Shown: positions 54,491-63,200 of the stretch, in pieces
Layout of the letters: the number at the start of each line of letters is the position of its first letter
Position numbering within the stretch: the stretch's first letter is position 1
DNA from: an uncultured Shimia sp.
GTDB taxonomy: Bacteria; Pseudomonadota; Alphaproteobacteria; Rhodobacterales; Rhodobacteraceae
Length of the DNA stretch: 64,000 nt
Reading direction: 5' to 3'
Assembly (NCBI RefSeq): GCF_947498095.1
Contig: NZ_CANMJE010000001.1
Coordinates: 558,001 to 622,000, forward strand
Notes under the pieces: model-generated
Told to the model about the DNA's origin: nothing
The model's database searches: none
The model's input: only the letters and a program-made list of their open reading frames with translations
Translations under genes and position numbers: made by a program

Positions 54491-56404
54491 TCACCTCGTA
54501 TGCAAAAAGGTGCCAAGTTGGTCGGCACTGAAGGGTTTCGAAAGCACCGGAGCCCTTGCGGCCCCTTCGATATAAAGCTGGTGCGAACGCGGTAACGAAG
54601 TCATGAGGTATGCGGGGACTGAGTCGCCCGGCAAGCCGCTTATTAAGTCCACTCCTGTCTCGTCGCCCTCAAGCGAGATATCTGAGAGGACCATCGAAAT
54701 ATCGGGGACTTCCGCGTGCAGGGTCCGGGCCTCATCCACGCTGGCCGCTTCGATCACGGAATGGCCCATTTCGGTTAACATTTCACGGATGAGCCCGCGC
54801 AAGTCAGAATTGTCTTCAACCAGCAGGACCAGTCCCGGCGTATTGTCGAGTGCGGCCAGACGCAGTGGCAGGCGTAAGGTGACGCAACCGCCCTGATCTG
54901 TGTTTTCAATACGAACTTCACCACCGGCCAGCTTGGTCATGTCATAGACCATCGCCAACCCCAGTCCTGACCCTTCGCTGCCTTTGGTCGTAAAGAACGG
55001 ATCCAGCGCATGTTTGAGCGCCTCTTTGGAAAATCCGGATCCCGTGTCGCATACACGAACTTGCAGCCAGGTGTCTTTGACCAGCCGTGCTTCGACCATG
55101 ATGTCGCCGGCTCTACCACAGGCATCGCGGGCGTTCAGGATAAGGTTCAACAGCGAGTCCTGAAGCATGCCGGGGTCGACCAGCAACGGCGGATCCGGGA
55201 TCGTGTTGTCGATGCTCAGAGAGATGCCATCAGGAAGGCTCGGGTTGGCCAGTGTGTAGAGATCGGCCAAAAAGCTGCCCATCGCTGTGGCTTGCATTTC
55301 CGGTGCGCGGTGTCCGGTCATATCAGCAATGCGGTTAAGCAGAGTACCGCCCCGGTTCGCGGCACCTAGTGTGGCTTCAACCAATTCGGCTGCGTCAGAT
55401 GGCATGTCCATCTTTTGTAGCTTGCTTTGCATGCCAAGGATGATGGTCAGCAAGTTTGAAAAATCATGCGCCAGACCGCTGGTCATTTGTGCCGCAATTT
55501 CACGTCTGCGGGTATGTTGCAGGGCAACACGCGTCTGAGTTTCTTCGGTGATATCCATCGACAAGATATAAACGCCACGCCGCTCTCCAACTTCACTATC
55601 GGGGGTAAAGGCCACGCGGATACGTCGGGTACTAAGTTGATCTGTAAACTCAAACACCGACGCCTTGCCGCGGAACGCACCTTGCAGATGTGGCTTGATT
55701 GCGATGAACGCCTGCTCGCCCAAGGTCTCGCGAATGTGCTTGCCAACGATATTTGATTGACGACCAGGCATCACCGCCGACAACCGTCGGTTTGAATACG
55801 TATAGTGCTGATCTGGCCCGACATGAGCGATGTGGGCAGGCATCATTTCGGCCGTAAGGCGCGTGCGGGCTTCTGAGGCAATCAACTGGCGCTTGGTTTC
55901 TTCCAGCGCGGTGACCGTGGCCTCAAGCTTGCGGTTGGTCGCAGAGAGTTCTTCGGAGTATTGCAGCAACTGATCGGACAATTCCTCGGACCGACCACGC
56001 AGCAGGCTTTCTTGTCGTTTGGCACTGGTGATGTCGGTATAAACAGCAACCCACCCGCCTTCGGGAAGTGGCGAGCCTTCGACGCTGATCCACCGTCCGT
56101 CTGCGCGCTTTCGCTCAAAGTAATGCGCCTCGAATGCCATGGCCCGATCGACGCGATCCTGAACAAAGGCCTCAACCTCGGCTTGAGGCAATTCTCCGTA
56201 TTCGCCGTTGGCGATCAGAAACCGAATGGTCTCGGCAAAGCTTGCTCCCGGCTCTATCAGAGCATCGGGAATTGAGAACATCTCGCGAAAGCGGGTGTTG
56301 GCCACAACCAATTTCAGGTCGCTGTCATAGATCGACAGTGCCTGTTTAATAAGGTTGAGCCCGGCAATGGTCATTGACTGGGCTGAGGCGGAGTTTGCCT
56401 CCAT
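54491..56404 (-). CDS. Hybrid histidine kinase (PAS-PAS-HisKA-HATPase-REC)
   Basis: The protein has 637 residues from ATG 56404, preceded by AAGGAGG at good spacing; ATG 56434 is also open. No membrane segment is visible, so it is a cytoplasmic sensor. Two PAS domains (about 15-125 and 185-290) precede the phospho-acceptor H313 (GLAHDFSNLL). An ATPase domain (LNARDACG, DTGSGF, GSGLGLAMVY) and a C-terminal receiver (LVEDNSDLRGL, MVLSDISLEGDE) follow. The ligand is unknown. Cognate regulator 3 bases downstream; divergent from the acyl-CoA ligase gene. Confidence 0.92.
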   Translation of the reverse strand: MEANSASAQSMTIAGLNLIKQALSIYDSDLKLVVANTRFREMFSIPDALIEPGASFAETIRFLIANGEYGELPQAEVEAFVQDRVDRAMAFEAHYFERKRADGRWISVEGSPLPEGGWVAVYTDITSAKRQESLLRGRSEELSDQLLQYSEELSATNRKLEATVTALEETKRQLIASEARTRLTAEMMPAHIAHVGPDQHYTYSNRRLSAVMPGRQSNIVGKHIRETLGEQAFIAIKPHLQGAFRGKASVFEFTDQLSTRRIRVAFTPDSEVGERRGVYILSMDITEETQTRVALQHTRRREIAAQMTSGLAHDFSNLLTIILGMQSKLQKMDMPSDAAELVEATLGAANRGGTLLNRIADMTGHRAPEMQATAMGSFLADLYTLANPSLPDGISLSIDNTIPDPPLLVDPGMLQDSLLNLILNARDACGRAGDIMVEARLVKDTWLQVRVCDTGSGFSKEALKHALDPFFTTKGSEGSGLGLAMVYDMTKLAGGEVRIENTDQGGCVTLRLPLRLAALDNTPGLVLLVEDNSDLRGLIREMLTEMGHSVIEAASVDEARTLHAEVPDISMVLSDISLEGDETGVDLISGLPGDSVPAYLMTSLPRSHQLYIEGAARAPVLSKPFSADQLGTFLHTR

Positions 56405-56603
56405 AACACGGTCCTCCTTCTTCATGGCTAGCACCGGAATTGCCCTCCGAAAAGGACCAATTGGCAGCTGTTACAATTCGTAAGGATTGGGAAATGTTCA
56501 CGAAAAAGTTGACGCACAGTCTGAAACCCGCACCTTTGTTGGTGAGGGAATCGTTTCGGCGGTTTGGCCCGCAGGAGAGGCGGGCACAAGGGAGGAAGAT
56601 AAT

Positions 56604-58574
56604 TTGGTACAGTCGTCACAGGCGACCGGTGGGCTTGTGTCTATTCCGGCGCTTTTGCAACGGAACGCCGTTCTGTTCGCGGAAAAAGCTGCGTATCGTG
56701 AGAAAGAGTTCGGGATCTGGCAGAGCTGGACCTGGGCTGAAACCGAGAAAGAGATCGAGGCGCTTGCATTGGGCCTCATCAATCTTGGTGTGAATGAAGG
56801 CGATTTTATCGCCATTATCGGACGCAACCGTCCTTACTTCTATTTCGCTATGGTCGCCGCGCAATCGGTTGGGGCCGTGCCGGTGCCTGTCTATAACGAC
56901 AGCGCAGCGGATGAGATGGAGTATATCCTGGGTCACTGCGGCGCGCGTTTTGCGATCGTTGAAGATCAGGAGCAGGTCGACAAGATCATCGAGATCCAAG
57001 AGCATCTGCATCAGTTCGAGCACATGATCTATATCGATCCGCGTGGCATGCGGAAGTATGACCACCACGCTTTGCATGAATACAGCCATGTGCAGGATCA
57101 GGGTCGTGCAGCTTATGATGAGTACATCACCGACCTTGTCGAGCGTCGTGAAAAGCTGACGTACGACAGTATCTGCGTGATGCTGTACACGTCAGGAACC
57201 ACTGGTCGCCCAAAGGGCGTGGTTCTGTCGAACCGCAACGTCATTGAATCCTCAAAGAACTCTTCCGAATTCGACAATCTCACCGCGGACGAAGAAATCC
57301 TCTCGTACTTGCCCATGGCTTGGGTCGGTGACTTTATCTTCTCGGTTGGGCAGGCGTATTGGTGCGGGTTCTGTGTGAACTGCCCTGAATCGGCAGAAAC
57401 CATGATTACCGACCTTCGGGAAATCGGGCCAACGTATTTCTTTGCTCCGCCGCGCGTGTTTGAAACTCAGCTGACCAGCGTCATGATCCGTATGGAAGAC
57501 GCCGGCAGGATCAAGCGCAGCATGTTTCAGAAATACATGGCGCATGCCAAAAAAGTTGGTGGCGACATTCTTGATGGCAAGCCGGTCAGCGCTGGAGATC
57601 GCCTGAAATACTCGATCGGTAACCGTCTGATCTTTGGTCCGCTGAAAGACACGCTTGGCCTTGGCCGGGTACGCGTTGGATACACGGCGGGCGAGGCAAT
57701 CGGGCCGGAGATTTTCGAATTTTACCGCTCGCTCGGGATCAATCTGAAACAGCTTTATGGCCAGACCGAAGCTACGGTTTTCATCACCGCACAGCCAGAT
57801 GGCGAAGTGCGGGCCGACACCGTGGGCGTTCCGTCGCCTGACGTCGAGATCAAAATTGCTGACAACGGCGAGATTTTCTATCGCTCGCCGGGCACCTTCG
57901 TCGAATACTATAAGAACCCCGAATCCACGGCGTCGACCAAAGATGCCGAGGGTTGGGTCGCCACGGGTGACGCGGGTTTCTTTGACGACAAGAACGGCCA
58001 CCTGCGCATCATCGACCGTGCCAAGGACGTTGGCAAAATGGCCGACGGCAGCATGTTCGCGCCGAAGTACGTCGAAAACAAACTCAAGTTCTATCCAGAT
58101 ATTCTCGAAGTTGTGCTGTTTGGCGATGGCAAGGACCGTTGCGTCGCGTTCATCAACATTGACCTGACCGCCGTTGGCAACTGGGCCGAACGTAACAACA
58201 TCGCCTACGCGTCCTATCAAGAGCTTGCCGGACATCCGCGCGTTTTGGACACCATCCAAGAACATGTCGAGACGGTGAACAAATCTGTTGCCGAGGATCC
58301 GATGTTGTCAGGCTGTCAGATCCATCGTTTCCTTATTCTACACAAGGAACTGGACGCCGATGACGGCGAAATGACCCGTACGCGTAAAGTGCGTCGTGTG
58401 GTTGTCGCCGATAAATTCAACGATCTGGTCGAGGCGCTTTATGACGGCTCGTCCGAGGTCTCGACAGTCACCGAAGTCACTTATGAAGACGGCCGCAAGG
58501 GCAGTATCAGCGCCACGCTGGATCTGCGCGACGCCGCAGTCGTGTCAACCGCAGCAAAGGTAGCCGCAGAATGA
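56604..58574 (+). CDS. Long-chain-type acyl-CoA ligase (AMP-forming)
   Basis: The protein has 656 residues. TTG 56604 is the likely start because GGGAGG stands 8 bases upstream and no ATG precedes the conserved start; 56487 adds unrelated residues. The P-loop YTSGTTGRPKGV, YGQTEA, GWVATGDAG and the C-terminal Lys region (TRTRKVRRVVV) are those of fatty-acyl- or aryl-CoA ligases. It activates a carboxylic acid with ATP and CoA. The ATGA overlap with the next gene ties it to the ABC transporter, so it may activate the imported compound. Confidence 0.9.
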   Translation: MVQSSQATGGLVSIPALLQRNAVLFAEKAAYREKEFGIWQSWTWAETEKEIEALALGLINLGVNEGDFIAIIGRNRPYFYFAMVAAQSVGAVPVPVYNDSAADEMEYILGHCGARFAIVEDQEQVDKIIEIQEHLHQFEHMIYIDPRGMRKYDHHALHEYSHVQDQGRAAYDEYITDLVERREKLTYDSICVMLYTSGTTGRPKGVVLSNRNVIESSKNSSEFDNLTADEEILSYLPMAWVGDFIFSVGQAYWCGFCVNCPESAETMITDLREIGPTYFFAPPRVFETQLTSVMIRMEDAGRIKRSMFQKYMAHAKKVGGDILDGKPVSAGDRLKYSIGNRLIFGPLKDTLGLGRVRVGYTAGEAIGPEIFEFYRSLGINLKQLYGQTEATVFITAQPDGEVRADTVGVPSPDVEIKIADNGEIFYRSPGTFVEYYKNPESTASTKDAEGWVATGDAGFFDDKNGHLRIIDRAKDVGKMADGSMFAPKYVENKLKFYPDILEVVLFGDGKDRCVAFINIDLTAVGNWAERNNIAYASYQELAGHPRVLDTIQEHVETVNKSVAEDPMLSGCQIHRFLILHKELDADDGEMTRTRKVRRVVVADKFNDLVEALYDGSSEVSTVTEVTYEDGRKGSISATLDLRDAAVVSTAAKVAAE

Positions 58575-59386
58575 GCACGCAAGAAAGCTACGTCACCGAA
58601 GACGGCCGTACGATCGGCCCGACTGTGATGGAAATGAAGAACATCACGCTGCGTTTTGGCGGTGTAAAGGCGATTACGGATATTTCGTTCGACATCCGCG
58701 AGGGCGAAGTTCGCGCCATCATCGGCCCGAACGGCGCCGGGAAGTCGTCGATGCTGAACGTCATCTCGGGCTTCTACGTCCCGCAAGAAGGTGAGGTTTG
58801 GTACAAAGGCAAGAAACGCCCGCCAATGAAGCCTTACCAAGTGGCTGAACAGGGCATCGCCCGGACCTTTCAGAACATCGCACTTTTTGAAGGCATGACC
58901 GTTCTCGACAACGTTATGACCGGCCGTATTCGCCAGATGAATTCGGGACTTCTGTCTCAGGCGATCTGGCGCGGCAAAGCCGAGAAAGAAGAGATCGAGA
59001 ACCGCGAAGCGGTGGAAAAGATTATCGACTTTCTTGAGATTCAGGCGATCCGAAAGACACCGGTGGGCCGTTTGCCTTATGGTCTGAAAAAACGGGTCGA
59101 GCTGGCCCGCGCGCTGGCCGCCGAACCGTCGATCCTTCTGTTGGATGAACCGATGGCCGGTATGAACGTCGAAGAGAAAGAGGACATGAGCCGCTTTATC
59201 CTCGACATGAATGATGAATTTGGCACCACCATCGCCCTGATCGAACACGATATGGGCGTTGTTATGGACCTGAGCGACCGGGTGGTTGTTATGGATTATG
59301 GCAAAAAGATCGGTGACGGCACGCCAGACGAAGTGCGTAGCAACCAGGCGGTGATCGACGCCTATCTGGGGGTGGCCCATGACTAA
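58571..59386 (+). CDS. Branched-chain-type ABC transporter ATP-binding protein (LivG-like)
   Basis: The protein has 271 residues. Walker [10 protein letters not shown], the LivG-type RTFQNIALF Q-loop segment, a signature-like LPYGLKKRVELARALA, Walker B LLLDEPMAGM and IEHDMGVVMDLSD are intact. It energises uptake at the inner membrane together with LivF. Overlaps the ligase by 4 bases (ATGA). Confidence 0.92.
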   Translation: MSTQESYVTEDGRTIGPTVMEMKNITLRFGGVKAITDISFDIREGEVRAIIGPNGAGKSSMLNVISGFYVPQEGEVWYKGKKRPPMKPYQVAEQGIARTFQNIALFEGMTVLDNVMTGRIRQMNSGLLSQAIWRGKAEKEEIENREAVEKIIDFLEIQAIRKTPVGRLPYGLKKRVELARALAAEPSILLLDEPMAGMNVEEKEDMSRFILDMNDEFGTTIALIEHDMGVVMDLSDRVVVMDYGKKIGDGTPDEVRSNQAVIDAYLGVAHD

Positions 59387-59427
59387 ACAACATACTGATA
59401 GAAAAGCAGAAAATGGAGGCGTGAGCG

Positions 59428-60432
59428 ATGCCTGAACAACTCGCGTTTGCGATTGAGGTTTTCCTCAACGGCCTGATGTCAGGGGTGCTTTATGCCCTTG
59501 TCGCGCTGGGCTTCGTGCTGATCTACAAAGCATCCGGCATCTTTAACTTTGCCCAAGGTGTGATGGCGCTGTTTGCGGCGATGACTCTCGTGGGCATCCA
59601 GAACGGACAGGTTCCGTTTTCTCACCTCATCAACGCGATTCTGGGAACGCATATCCACCATTTCGGGTGGCATATTCATTCCGTTCTGGCGATCGCTATG
59701 ACGGTTCTTGTGATGATTGCCCTGGCTTGGGCCGTACAGAAGTTCGTCTTCCGCTACCTCGTTGGACAAGAGCCGATTATCCTGTTCATGGCGACCATTG
59801 GTCTGGCCTATTTCCTCGAAGGGTTTGCCGACCTGATGTGGGGCTCTGAAATCAAGACTCTGGACGTTTGCCTGACTGCCAATGCCTGTCTGCCGCAAGG
59901 GATCAACCTTGCCATTGACGAGACCACCTACAATTGGTTCGGCTATGGTTTCTTCATCGACAACCTCGATATCACCGCAACCATCGTTGCCATCATCCTC
60001 GTGATCGCGCTGGTGGCGTTCAGCCAATACACCAAACAGGGCCGCGCCATGCGCGCCGTGGCGGATGATCACCAGGCTGCGTTGTCGGTTGGTATCTCGC
60101 TGAACTTCATCTGGGTTTTGGTGTGGTCGGTTGCGGGCTTTGTCGCGCTGGTCGCAGGCATTATGTGGGGCGCCAAATCAGGTGTGCAGTTCTCACTGTC
60201 ACTCATCGCACTTAAGGCCCTGCCGGTTCTGATGCTGGGTGGCTTTACCTCGATCCCCGGCGCCATCGTCGGTGGCCTGATTATCGGTGTCGGTGAAAAA
60301 CTGTTCGAATTCTGGGTTGGTCCACTCGTGGGTGGCGCGACTGAGAACTGGTTCGCTTACGTGCTGGCACTCGTGTTCCTCGTTTTCCGTCCGCAAGGCC
60401 TTTTCGGCGAAAAAATCATCGAGAGGGTGTGA
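59428..60432 (+). CDS. Branched-chain-type ABC permease (LivH-like)
   Basis: The protein has 334 residues with about eight membrane helices. GVLYALVALGFVLIYKASGIFNFAQG at the start and ALPVLMLGGFTSIPGAIVGGLIIGVGE near the end are typical of LivH permeases. It forms the translocation path with LivM. Unusually, a small membrane gene lies between it and livM. Confidence 0.93.
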   Translation: MPEQLAFAIEVFLNGLMSGVLYALVALGFVLIYKASGIFNFAQGVMALFAAMTLVGIQNGQVPFSHLINAILGTHIHHFGWHIHSVLAIAMTVLVMIALAWAVQKFVFRYLVGQEPIILFMATIGLAYFLEGFADLMWGSEIKTLDVCLTANACLPQGINLAIDETTYNWFGYGFFIDNLDITATIVAIILVIALVAFSQYTKQGRAMRAVADDHQAALSVGISLNFIWVLVWSVAGFVALVAGIMWGAKSGVQFSLSLIALKALPVLMLGGFTSIPGAIVGGLIIGVGEKLFEFWVGPLVGGATENWFAYVLALVFLVFRPQGLFGEKIIERV

Positions 60433-60435
60433 CGC

Positions 60436-60690
60436 GTGACCAAGCTGATTGCCATTTTAAACGTCATCGCGTGGTCGGGATTTTGGGCCTTTGGGTACCT
60501 TGCCCTCAGCGCGGATGCCTCGTCGGGTCAAATGACCATTGCCGCCATCCTTGCGGCATTGGGCGCAGCCATTGGCATCTGGGCCTACTTTCAACTGGTT
60601 CAGCACTCTGAGCGGACCGGCTATGCCAAGAAACCAAACCGGGCCAACCGGTCCCATCTCGAAGACGACTTCAAAGGGGAGACTGTCTGA
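60436..60690 (+). CDS. Small two-helix membrane protein within the transporter operon
   Basis: The protein has 84 residues from GTG 60436, 3 bases after the LivH stop. Two membrane helices (about 5-27 and 33-55) precede a charged cytoplasmic tail (QHSERTGYAKKPNRANRSHLEDDF). No family is recognised. It overlaps livM by one base. Such a gene is not part of the standard Liv set, so it may be an accessory subunit or stabiliser. Confidence 0.7.
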   Translation: MTKLIAILNVIAWSGFWAFGYLALSADASSGQMTIAAILAALGAAIGIWAYFQLVQHSERTGYAKKPNRANRSHLEDDFKGETV

Positions 60691-61766
60691 TGCTCTATCG
60701 TGAAGCAGGCGATTTCAAAACATCGTATAGCGCCGACAACCAGACCTTTCCGATCAAGTTTGACCGTCTGGGATATTACACGGCTCTGATCATCGCCTTT
60801 CTGGTGATCCCGTTTATTATCAATGACTACTGGGCCAATGCGATCTTTCTGCCGTTCCTGATCTACGCGATCGCCGCGTTGGGTCTGAACATCTTGGTGG
60901 GCTATTGCGGGCAGGTGTCACTGGGCACGGGTGGTTTCATGGCTGTGGGGGCTTATGCCTGTTACAAGCTCATGACCTCGATGCCGGAAGTGAACATCTT
61001 TTTCCATGTCATCATTTCGGGTGGCATTACCGCAGCGGTCTGCGTGGTTTTCGGCCTGCCGTCTCTGCGGATCAAAGGTTTTTACCTTGCGGTTGCTACG
61101 CTGGCAGCACAGTTCTTTCTGGTTTGGCTGTTTAACCGCGTGGCGTGGTTCTACAACTACTCGGCATCTGGTCAGATCAACGCCCCTGAACGAACAGTGT
61201 TTGGTATTGAAGTCACCGGCCCAAATACCGAAGCTTGGGCGACTTACCTGTTCTGCCTTGTATTCCTCGTGGCCAGCGCCTTGATCGCACGCAACCTGAC
61301 GCGCGGCATGGCAGGGCGCAAATGGATGGCGATCCGCGACATGGATATTGCCGCCGAGATCATCGGGGTGAACCCACTGAAAGCTAAGATCAGCGCCTTT
61401 GCGGTCTCAGGCTTTTTTGTTGGCATCTCGGGCGCATTGTTCTTTTCAGTCTATCTGGGTGCGGTCGAAGTGGGCGAGGTGTTCGGCATCAACAAGTCGT
61501 TCCTTGTGCTCTTCATGATCATCATTGGTGGTCTGGGCTCAATCTTTGGATCTTTTGCAGGGGCCGCATTCCTAGTGTTGCTGCCCGTTGTCCTAAAGGT
61601 GGTCGGCGTGGACTGGCTCGGGTGGCCAACAGATATCGTTGCGCACTTGCAGCTTGTGATCGTTGGCGCTTTGATTGTGCTGTTCCTGATACTTGAACCA
61701 CATGGGCTCGCGCAGTTGTGGCGCGTGACCAAACAGAAACTCCGGCTGTGGCCCTTCCCGCACTAA
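60690..61766 (+). CDS. Branched-chain-type ABC permease (LivM-like)
   Basis: The protein has 358 residues with about nine membrane helices. GLNILVGYCGQVSLGTGGFMAVGAY and the loop MAIRDMDIAAEIIGVNPLKAKISAFAVSGFFVGISGAL are typical LivM features. One-base overlap with the small membrane gene; 81 bases separate it from the binding-protein gene. Confidence 0.93.
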   Translation: MLYREAGDFKTSYSADNQTFPIKFDRLGYYTALIIAFLVIPFIINDYWANAIFLPFLIYAIAALGLNILVGYCGQVSLGTGGFMAVGAYACYKLMTSMPEVNIFFHVIISGGITAAVCVVFGLPSLRIKGFYLAVATLAAQFFLVWLFNRVAWFYNYSASGQINAPERTVFGIEVTGPNTEAWATYLFCLVFLVASALIARNLTRGMAGRKWMAIRDMDIAAEIIGVNPLKAKISAFAVSGFFVGISGALFFSVYLGAVEVGEVFGINKSFLVLFMIIIGGLGSIFGSFAGAAFLVLLPVVLKVVGVDWLGWPTDIVAHLQLVIVGALIVLFLILEPHGLAQLWRVTKQKLRLWPFPH

Positions 61767-61847
61767 GGCGGGGCCATGACCAATCCATTCGGGGCTGGAG
61801 GAGGCCTCGACGAGTAACATCGGAAAAACCAAGGGAGGATAATACCG

Positions 61848-63128
61848 ATGAAGAAGATTTTTGTAACTGCAGTTGCTAGCCTGATGGCCGCAGCGCCCGC
61901 GATGGCCGACCTGGTCTTCCCGTCGCTGTCATACCGGACTGGTCCTTACGCCGCGGGCGGTATTCCGTTTGCGGATGGCTATGCTGACTACTTCACGCTG
62001 CTGAACGAGCGTGACGGCGGTATCGGAGGCGTCATGACCAGATTGCTGGAATGTGAGACCGGCTATAACACCGAAAAAGGTGTTGAGTGCTACGAGTCGA
62101 CCAAAGGCGAAGGTGCACTGGTGTATCAACCGCTGTCGACCGGTATCACCTATCAGCTGATCCCCAAAACCACTGCGGATGACATCCCAATGCACACCAT
62201 GGGTTATGGCCGGACATCGGCCGCCAATGGTGACGTGTTCAGCCACACCTTTAACTACCCCGGTACTTACTGGAACGGCGCATCTGGCGGCATCAACTAC
62301 CTGCTGGAAATCAACGGTGGTGACATCAAGGGTAAAAAAGTTGCTCTGGTTTATCACAACTCAGCCTACGGCAAGGAACCTATCCGTACCTTGGAAGAAC
62401 TGCAGAAAAAGCACGGCTTTGAGCTGAGCCTTCTGCCAGTTGACCACCCAGGTCAGGAACAGAAATCGCAGTGGCTGCAAATCCGCCGCGAAAAGCCTGA
62501 CTATGTGATGATGTGGGGCTGGGGCGTTATGAACCAGGTCGCCATTCAGGAAGCTGCGAACATCCGCTTCCCGATGGAAAACTTCATCGGTATCTGGTGG
62601 TCGGGTGCAGAGCATGACGTCCTGCCTGCTGGTGAAAAGTCCAACGGCTACAAGGCTCTGACCTTCCACAATGTGGGTCGTGACTTCCCAGTCTTTGCTG
62701 ACATCCAGAAGTACGTTGTTGACGCCGGCAAAGCCGCAGGCGCTGGCGATCAGATCGGTAACGTTCTCTACAACCGTGGTATGTATGCAGCGATGCTTGC
62801 TGCCGAAGCCGCCAAGACTGCGCAAGGCATCCACGGCACTGCAGACATCACGCCTTCGATGATGCGTGACGGTATGGAAGCTCTGTCGATCACCGAAGAG
62901 AAAATGGCCGCTTTGGGCATGCCGAACTTTGGTCCTTCGTTCGATGTATCGTGCGAAAACCACGGTGGCCCGGGTCTCGTTGGTGTGACCCAATGGGATG
63001 CAGCTTCGCAGACCTGGTCGCTGATTTCAGACTTCAAAGAAACCGATATGGAAGTGATCAGCGCGCTGATCGAAGCCGACTCGGGTTCTTACGCGGCTGA
63101 AAACAACATCGAGTCTCAGTGTAAGTAA
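61848..63128 (+). CDS. Branched-chain-type ABC substrate-binding protein
   Basis: The protein has 426 residues with signal peptide MKKIFVTAVASLMAAAPAMA. The mature part is a periplasmic type 1 binding protein (LVFPSLSYRTGPYAAGGIPFADGY, then KKVALVYHNSAYG and PDYVMMWGWGVMNQ). The ligand is not leucine by necessity: this group of Liv-like transporters often binds aromatic acids, amides or other organic acids. Two Cys (LLECETG, VECYES) may form a disulfide. A hairpin follows the gene. Confidence 0.9.
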   Translation: MKKIFVTAVASLMAAAPAMADLVFPSLSYRTGPYAAGGIPFADGYADYFTLLNERDGGIGGVMTRLLECETGYNTEKGVECYESTKGEGALVYQPLSTGITYQLIPKTTADDIPMHTMGYGRTSAANGDVFSHTFNYPGTYWNGASGGINYLLEINGGDIKGKKVALVYHNSAYGKEPIRTLEELQKKHGFELSLLPVDHPGQEQKSQWLQIRREKPDYVMMWGWGVMNQVAIQEAANIRFPMENFIGIWWSGAEHDVLPAGEKSNGYKALTFHNVGRDFPVFADIQKYVVDAGKAAGAGDQIGNVLYNRGMYAAMLAAEAAKTAQGIHGTADITPSMMRDGMEALSITEEKMAALGMPNFGPSFDVSCENHGGPGLVGVTQWDAASQTWSLISDFKETDMEVISALIEADSGSYAAENNIESQCK

Positions 63129-63143
63129 GACTCACGTGATCGT

Positions 63144-63168
63144 CCCGGCCGGTTTTTGACTGGCCGGG
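63144..63168 (+). repeat. Intercistronic hairpin after the binding-protein gene
   Basis: Arms CCCGGCC (63144-63150) and GGCCGGG (63162-63168) with an 11-base loop and no T-run. Such hairpins often protect the abundant binding-protein message and reduce downstream expression. Confidence 0.5.
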
Positions 63169-63200
63169 GCACAATCCAAGTTTCAGGAAAGACACATCTC

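Noticed and set aside
56405..56603. A sigma-54-like promoter (TTGGCAG near 56459) before the ligase gene.
   Set aside because: The -12 half (TTGC) is missing at the right distance.
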